Shown here piece by piece: positions 6,422 through 9,845 of a DNA stretch of 9,845 bases. Source of the DNA: Gemmatimonadota bacterium (GTDB lineage: Bacteria; Gemmatimonadota; Gemmatimonadetes; Gemmatimonadales; Gemmatimonadaceae); the NCBI GenBank assembly GCA_016794735.1, contig JAEUJK010000197.1, positions 1 through 9,845 on the forward strand, written 5' to 3'. Both the position numbers and the translations under genes were made by a program. A model generated the notes under the pieces. That model was given only the letters and a program-made list of their open reading frames with translations. It did not search any database and was not told where the DNA came from. Every line of letters starts with the position of its first letter. Position 1 is the stretch's first letter.

Positions 6422-7048
6422 CTAACGACTCCCGGCGGCGGACCGCCCGAATTTCGGTTCCTCGCCCCGACGGAGCCGCGCGAGGTTCGCCCGGTGCGTG
6501 TAGACCACGAACACCGCGATCACGACCGCGAGCAGCGCCCGCTGCGACTGTGGCCCATACAGGATGGCCGAGGCCACCGCGAGCGCGACACCAGCGCCCA
6601 TGGAACCCACGGAGACGTATCGCGTTGCCGCCACGAGGGCCACGAACACCAGCAGCGCAATCGAGAACGCCATCGGGGACAAGGCGCCGAACACACCCGC
6701 CGCCGTCGCCACCCCCTTGCCGCCCCCCTTGAACAACCCGAAATACGGTCGCACATGGCCGGCGATCGCCGCCGCACCAAACAGGGCCGGCCACCACACC
6801 CCGGGTGCCCCACCGAACCAATCCCGGAACCACAGGGTGGGCACCGCGCCCTTCGCGGCGTCCAGCGCGAGGACGACCACACCGGCCGGGATGCCTAACG
6901 TGCGCAGGACATTGGTGGCGCCGAGGTTGCCGCTGCCGTGCTGGCGCAGGTCGATCCCGCGCAGCGCCCGCCCCGCGAGGTACGCGAACGGCGTCGAGCC
7001 GACGACGTACGCCACGACGAGGCCCAGCCAGCGACCGGCGTCGTCCAT
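6422..7048 (-). CDS. plsY: Acyl-phosphate:glycerol-3-phosphate acyltransferase PlsY
   Basis: PlsY is an integral inner-membrane enzyme that moves a fatty acyl group from acyl phosphate (made by PlsX, not in this window) to glycerol-3-phosphate, giving lysophosphatidate. The 208 residues are close to the usual length. Hydrophobic segments lie near residues 8-25, 53-70, 85-98, 114-140, 147-163 and 170-184. The three family motifs are present: GSGNLGATNV (38-47), FKGGGKGVAT (106-115), which binds phosphate, and HRANLARL (185-192). The usual GHxFP before motif 2 reads GHVRP here, a small deviation. The start is ATG 7048, 2 nt after the der stop, with no strong Shine-Dalgarno, so translation is probably coupled to der. 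Confidence 0.97.
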   Translation of the reverse strand: MDDAGRWLGLVVAYVVGSTPFAYLAGRALRGIDLRQHGSGNLGATNVLRTLGIPAGVVVLALDAAKGAVPTLWFRDWFGGAPGVWWPALFGAAAIAGHVRPYFGLFKGGGKGVATAAGVFGALSPMAFSIALLVFVALVAATRYVSVGSMGAGVALAVASAILYGPQSQRALLAVVIAVFVVYTHRANLARLRRGEEPKFGRSAAGSR

Positions 7049-7050
7049 CG

Positions 7051-8358
7051 TCAGGCGGCCTTGCGCCGCAGGATCACCCGCAGCGGGTTGCCGGTGAACC
7101 CCCAGGATTCGCGGAACCCGTTGTGCAGGAACCGGATGTAATGCTCCTCGACCAGGTCCGGGTGGTTGCTGAACACGGCAATGGTCGGCGGCGCGACCTC
7201 CACCTGGGTCGCGTACATCAGCCGGATCTCACGACCCGCCGCCTGCGGCGGTTGCCGACGACGCAACAGTTCCTCGAGGCGTTCGTTCACCTTTGACGTC
7301 GAGATGCGCTTGACGCGCTCCGCCTCCACCTCGAGGAGGACGTCGAGCACCTTCGTCACGCGTTGCCCCGTGAGCGCCGAGGTGTAGACAAACGGGATGA
7401 AGTTCAGGAAGGGCGCCTTCTCGCGCGCGTCACGCTCGAATCGCGCCGCGGTCTTGTCGTCCTTCTCCATCAGGTCCCACTTGTTCACGACGATCACCAG
7501 CCCGCGGCCGGCGTCCCAGGCGAGGTGCGCGATCTTGAGGTCCTGGCCCTGGATCCCCGCCTGCGCATCCACGAGCAGGCAGCAGATGTCCGCGCGCTCG
7601 ATCGCCTTGCGCGTGCGCAGCCCCGAGTAGAACTCGATCCCGTCCTCGACCCGCGACTGGCGCCGCAGGCCGGCGGTGTCGACGAACACCAGCTCGCGCC
7701 CGTGGTACTTCATCGGCGTGTCGATCGCATCACGCGTCGTGCCCGCCTCGTCGCTCACCACGAGCCGGTCCTCGCCCAGCAGCCGGTTGACAAACGACGA
7801 CTTGCCGACGTTCGGCCGCCCGATGACGGCCACGCGCAGGCTCTCGACCGCCTCGGGCGGCATGGTCGGGATGCGCGCAACGAGTGCATCGAGCAGGTCG
7901 CCGCTCTGCTTGCCGCTGATCGCCGACACCGGGATCGGGTCGCCGATCCCCAGGGCATAGAACTCGTAGTAGTCCGTGGCGGTCGGCTGGTCCACCTTGT
8001 TGGCGACCAGCAGGTAGGGCTTGCCCGTCTCACGCAGGATCTCGACGATGCGTTCGTCGATCGGGTGCAGGCCGGCGCGGGCGTCCACGACGAGCAGGAG
8101 CAGGTCAGCCTCCGCAATCGCCTCGTCCACCTGGCGGCGAATCTCCTGCTCCATCTGGCCGCGCGAGTCGTCGGTGATCCCGCCGGTGTCCACGAGCCAG
8201 AAGGCGGAGCCATTCCATTCCGCGCGCGCGAAGTGCCGGTCGCGCGTCGTCCCTGCCTCGTCCGAGACGATGGCGGCACCATCACCCACGATGCGGTTGA
8301 ACAGGGCGCTCTTCCCGACGTTCGGCCGGCCGACGAGGGCCACCACAGGGAGGCTCAT
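7051..8358 (-). CDS. der: Ribosome assembly GTPase Der (EngA)
   Basis: Der is a double GTPase needed for maturation of the 50S ribosomal subunit. Both G domains are complete. The first has GRPNVGKS (10-17), GTTRD (36-40), DTGG (57-60) and NKVD (120-123). The second has GRPNVGKS (180-187), GTTRD (206-210), DTAG (227-230) and NKWD (292-295). A KH-like C-terminal domain spans about 349-435, ending with the typical GNPLRVILRRK. The 435-residue length is standard. The start is ATG 8358, supported by GGGAG 6 nt upstream (8365-8369), and overlaps the stop of the DUF512 gene in ATGA. It is followed 2 nt later by plsY. The der-plsY-gpsA order is also known from Firmicutes. Confidence 0.98.
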   Translation of the reverse strand: MSLPVVALVGRPNVGKSALFNRIVGDGAAIVSDEAGTTRDRHFARAEWNGSAFWLVDTGGITDDSRGQMEQEIRRQVDEAIAEADLLLLVVDARAGLHPIDERIVEILRETGKPYLLVANKVDQPTATDYYEFYALGIGDPIPVSAISGKQSGDLLDALVARIPTMPPEAVESLRVAVIGRPNVGKSSFVNRLLGEDRLVVSDEAGTTRDAIDTPMKYHGRELVFVDTAGLRRQSRVEDGIEFYSGLRTRKAIERADICCLLVDAQAGIQGQDLKIAHLAWDAGRGLVIVVNKWDLMEKDDKTAARFERDAREKAPFLNFIPFVYTSALTGQRVTKVLDVLLEVEAERVKRISTSKVNERLEELLRRRQPPQAAGREIRLMYATQVEVAPPTIAVFSNHPDLVEEHYIRFLHNGFRESWGFTGNPLRVILRRKAA

Positions 8359-9659
8359 CGTGCGCTCCCGGCCAGGTGCAGCCCGGTGGACTCGAGCTCC
8401 GTGAGGACGTCGACGAAATCGTGCGAAGGCAGGACCGGCATGGGGAGGGACGTGCGAACGTCAGCAAAGGTGTCGTCGTCGAGGAAGGCCCCCGCGTCGT
8501 TGATCGATTCCGCGGGAATCAGCGCGAGATCGAGGTCGGCCCGACCCGACAGTGCGCGCCGGATATCGGCGCCCACGAGCAGGCCCGCCGTGGTCGTGGT
8601 GGGACCGAACAGCGAGTTCTCGACGGGGATCATCTCGATGACCGCATCCGTGCGCTCCGCGATGTCACGCAGGAGCGGTGGCATGATGTCGCGCATCGCC
8701 GTGCCCGTCACCACCCCGATGCGCCGACCCGAAAGGCGTGGGAGCGACTCGAGTTCGTCGGCCACGCGTCGGCGCAGCAGCGCCACGGCCCCGACCCCGT
8801 TCTCGACCTGCGGGAAGTCCCCGTAGAAGGTTGCGTCAGGGAGCGGCGCCCCCGCGAGCAGGTAGAGCTCGTCCGAGGCATACACCCAGCGGTCACCGCG
8901 CTCCGCGAGCCCTCGTGCTCCCCACCGCTCGGCCACCCGCAGCAGCTCGCCCGCGCGGTCGCGGTCCATCGACTTGCCCGTGTAGAGGTGCGAGAACTGC
9001 GTCAGCCCGACGGGGACAATCGCCACCGAGCGACAGGAGCCTTCGAAGCTCCACAGGTCCTGCAACGAAGCCTCCAGGACGTCCCCGTCGTTGAGCCCCG
9101 GGACGATCACCATCTGCCCATGGAACTCGATCCCACCGGCGGTGAGTCGCCGGAGCTGGGCGACGATATCGGGCACCCTGGGGTTGTTGAGGAGGACCTT
9201 CCGCGCCTCCCAGGGGGTCGCGTGGACCGAGACGTAGAGGGGCGACAGGCGATACTCGAGGATGCGCTCGAAGTCGCGCTCCTTGAGGTTCGAGAGGGTC
9301 GCGAAATTCCCGTACGCGAACGACAGGCGGTAGTCGTCGTCGCGCACGTAGAGGGGCTTCCGCAGCCCCTTGGGCAGCCCTTCGATGAAGCAGAACTCGC
9401 AGCGGTTGGCGCAGCGGCGAACCGTGGGCGGCTCCAGTTCGAACCCGAGAGCCACCCCTTCGGGGCGCTCGATCTCGAAGACGATGGCCTCGCCCGAGGG
9501 GGTCTTCACCTCGACCTCGAACTCGTCGGCCGCGGTCAGGAACTCCCAGTCGAGGAAGTCATCGACCGCGCGGCCGTCCACAGAAACGATCTCCGTTCCT
9601 GGCTCGATGCCGAGTTCTTCGGCGATGCTCTCGGGCTGTACCCGAGCGACGCGAACCAT
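8355..9659 (-). CDS. PDZ and radical-SAM-like DUF512 family protein
   Basis: The 434-residue protein has three parts. Residues about 1-65 form a PDZ-like domain (IEPGTEIVSVDG, then paired strands). A Cys cluster CANRCEFC at 83-90, a CX3CX2C pattern with Cys 83, 87 and 90, is followed by FIEGLPKGLRKPLYVRDDD and RLSFAYGNFATLSNL, as in radical SAM iron-sulfur proteins. From about 200 the DUF512 region continues to the end. I recognise the family, which occurs in Firmicutes and cyanobacteria, often beside der, but its reaction is not known to me. It likely binds a [4Fe-4S] cluster and S-adenosylmethionine. The ATG at 9659 has only a weak AGG upstream behind a pyrimidine-rich CTCCTCC. It leads the minus-strand cluster and overlaps der by 4 nt. 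Confidence 0.9.
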   Translation of the reverse strand: MVRVARVQPESIAEELGIEPGTEIVSVDGRAVDDFLDWEFLTAADEFEVEVKTPSGEAIVFEIERPEGVALGFELEPPTVRRCANRCEFCFIEGLPKGLRKPLYVRDDDYRLSFAYGNFATLSNLKERDFERILEYRLSPLYVSVHATPWEARKVLLNNPRVPDIVAQLRRLTAGGIEFHGQMVIVPGLNDGDVLEASLQDLWSFEGSCRSVAIVPVGLTQFSHLYTGKSMDRDRAGELLRVAERWGARGLAERGDRWVYASDELYLLAGAPLPDATFYGDFPQVENGVGAVALLRRRVADELESLPRLSGRRIGVVTGTAMRDIMPPLLRDIAERTDAVIEMIPVENSLFGPTTTTAGLLVGADIRRALSGRADLDLALIPAESINDAGAFLDDDTFADVRTSLPMPVLPSHDFVDVLTELESTGLHLAGSAR

Positions 9660-9689
9660 GGAGGAGACCTGAAATCCGTGAGCAGTGTG

Positions 9690-9709
9690 GCGGCACCGAT
9701 TGGCGCCGC
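9690..9709 (-). promoter_or_regulatory. Leader hairpin before the DUF512-der cluster
   Basis: Bases 9690-9697 and 9702-9709 form an 8-bp stem with a 4-nt loop. In the minus-strand RNA all pairs form with one G-U wobble, whereas the plus-strand RNA would have an A-C mismatch, so the minus strand is the likely functional one. It would lie at the very 5' end of a transcript started from the candidate promoter, about 30 nt before the start codon. No T-run follows, so it is not a terminator. It may protect or regulate the mRNA. Confidence 0.4.
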
Positions 9710-9722
9710 GTGAGGCTCAAGG

Positions 9723-9751
9723 AACGTAGCATTAGAAGGGCCCGATATCAA
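9723..9751 (-). promoter_or_regulatory. Candidate sigma70-type promoter of the main cluster
   Basis: On the minus strand TTGATA (9746-9751) matches the -35 consensus at five of six positions. It is followed after 17 nt by TACGTT (9723-9728), which keeps the key T, A and final T of a -10 box. Transcription would begin near 9716, giving a leader of about 57 nt before the DUF512 start codon. The location between an upstream terminator and the first gene of the cluster supports it. Confidence 0.45.
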
Positions 9752-9805
9752 TGCAGCACAAAGACTTCACGCGCTCGGCGAACAAGCTGCGCGAAGGCCT
9801 GCCGG

Positions 9806-9842
9806 GAAAGGAAAAGGGGCGGACCGTGAGGCCCGCCCCTTT
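9806..9842 (-). terminator. Rho-independent terminator of a gene beyond the right edge
   Basis: GGGGCGG (9816-9822) pairs with CCGCCCC (9833-9839). In the minus-strand RNA three more inner pairs form (one G-U) around a 4-nt loop, and flanking AAA/TTT lengthens the stem. TTTTCCTTT follows on the minus strand. The plus-strand version has an A-C mismatch, so it most likely ends a minus-strand gene lying to the right. The plus-strand side is cut by the window edge, so bidirectional use cannot be excluded. Confidence 0.75.
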
Positions 9843-9845
9843 GCC

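Noticed and set aside
5540..6898. Plus-strand open frame of 452 codons across gpsA and plsY
   Set aside because: Same reasoning: His/Arg-rich shadow translation opposite two intact enzymes.
5009..6900. CGTTAGGC/GCCTAACG copies as integron attC core sites
   Set aside because: They resemble attC core heptamers, but no copy has a partner inverted core site at attC spacing, there is no integrase, and the genes are conserved house-keeping genes rather than cassettes.
7730..8280. Similar DNA around the two VSDEAGTTRD segments in der
   Set aside because: This reflects the ancient tandem GTPase domains normal for Der, not a recent repeat.
7363..8826. Plus-strand open frame of 487 codons across der and the DUF512 gene
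   Set aside because: It spans the junction of two well-supported minus-strand genes and has no motif or ribosome site of its own.
8376..9713. Long plus-strand open frame of 445 codons opposite the DUF512 gene
   Set aside because: It is exactly antisense to a gene with clear domain motifs, its translation is Arg/Glu/Leu-rich without any recognisable domain, and long antisense frames are common in GC-rich DNA.
9751..9845. Possible plus-strand start MQHKDFTRSANKLREG at the right edge
   Set aside because: The frame runs straight through the terminator hairpin at 9813-9842, has no ribosome binding site, and overlaps the candidate promoter of the minus-strand cluster.

Overview
The window is GC-rich and almost fully coding. 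It looks like ordinary chromosome from a free-living bacterium. Gemmatimonadota is my best guess: high GC, a stand-alone AP2-like protein of a type I associate with that phylum, and this mix of house-keeping genes. That assignment is inference, since no rRNA or phylogenetic marker is present. I see no mobile element, CRISPR array, phage gene or toxin system, and every recognisable gene is intact.

Layout. The left end (1-253) holds an unassigned stretch and a strong terminator for a minus-strand gene at 254-898, which encodes a membrane-anchored TPR protein resembling YfgM. A divergent spacer (899-1074) separates it from the only plus-strand gene (1075-1491), a small, very basic protein with two AP2/ERF-like units. 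That gene ends in a perfect 17-bp hairpin terminator at 1506-1552. Everything further right lies on the minus strand. In transcription order (right to left) the genes are: PDZ/radical-SAM DUF512 protein, der, plsY, gpsA, merR-type regulator, surE, pcm, an acidic protein of unknown function, acyP, apt and tRNA-Arg(CCT). Neighbouring genes overlap by 4-16 nt or are 2-47 nt apart, and I see no internal terminator, so one long transcript or two to three overlapping ones are plausible. A candidate promoter (9723-9751) and a leader hairpin (9690-9709) precede the first gene. A terminator near the right edge (9806-9842) closes off a minus-strand gene lying outside the window.

How the genes fit together. 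der (ribosome assembly) with the DUF512 protein, followed by plsY and gpsA (the first steps of phospholipid synthesis), is an arrangement I know from Firmicutes such as clostridia. The merR-type gene overlaps gpsA by 4 nt and may regulate the cluster. surE and pcm (nucleotidase and protein repair) form a pair that is also common in proteobacteria. acyP and apt follow, overlapping by 4 nt. The least understood genes are the acidic protein (2489-3571), the tandem AP2-like protein and the DUF512 protein. I do not see a clear new multi-gene system. The findings are modest leads.
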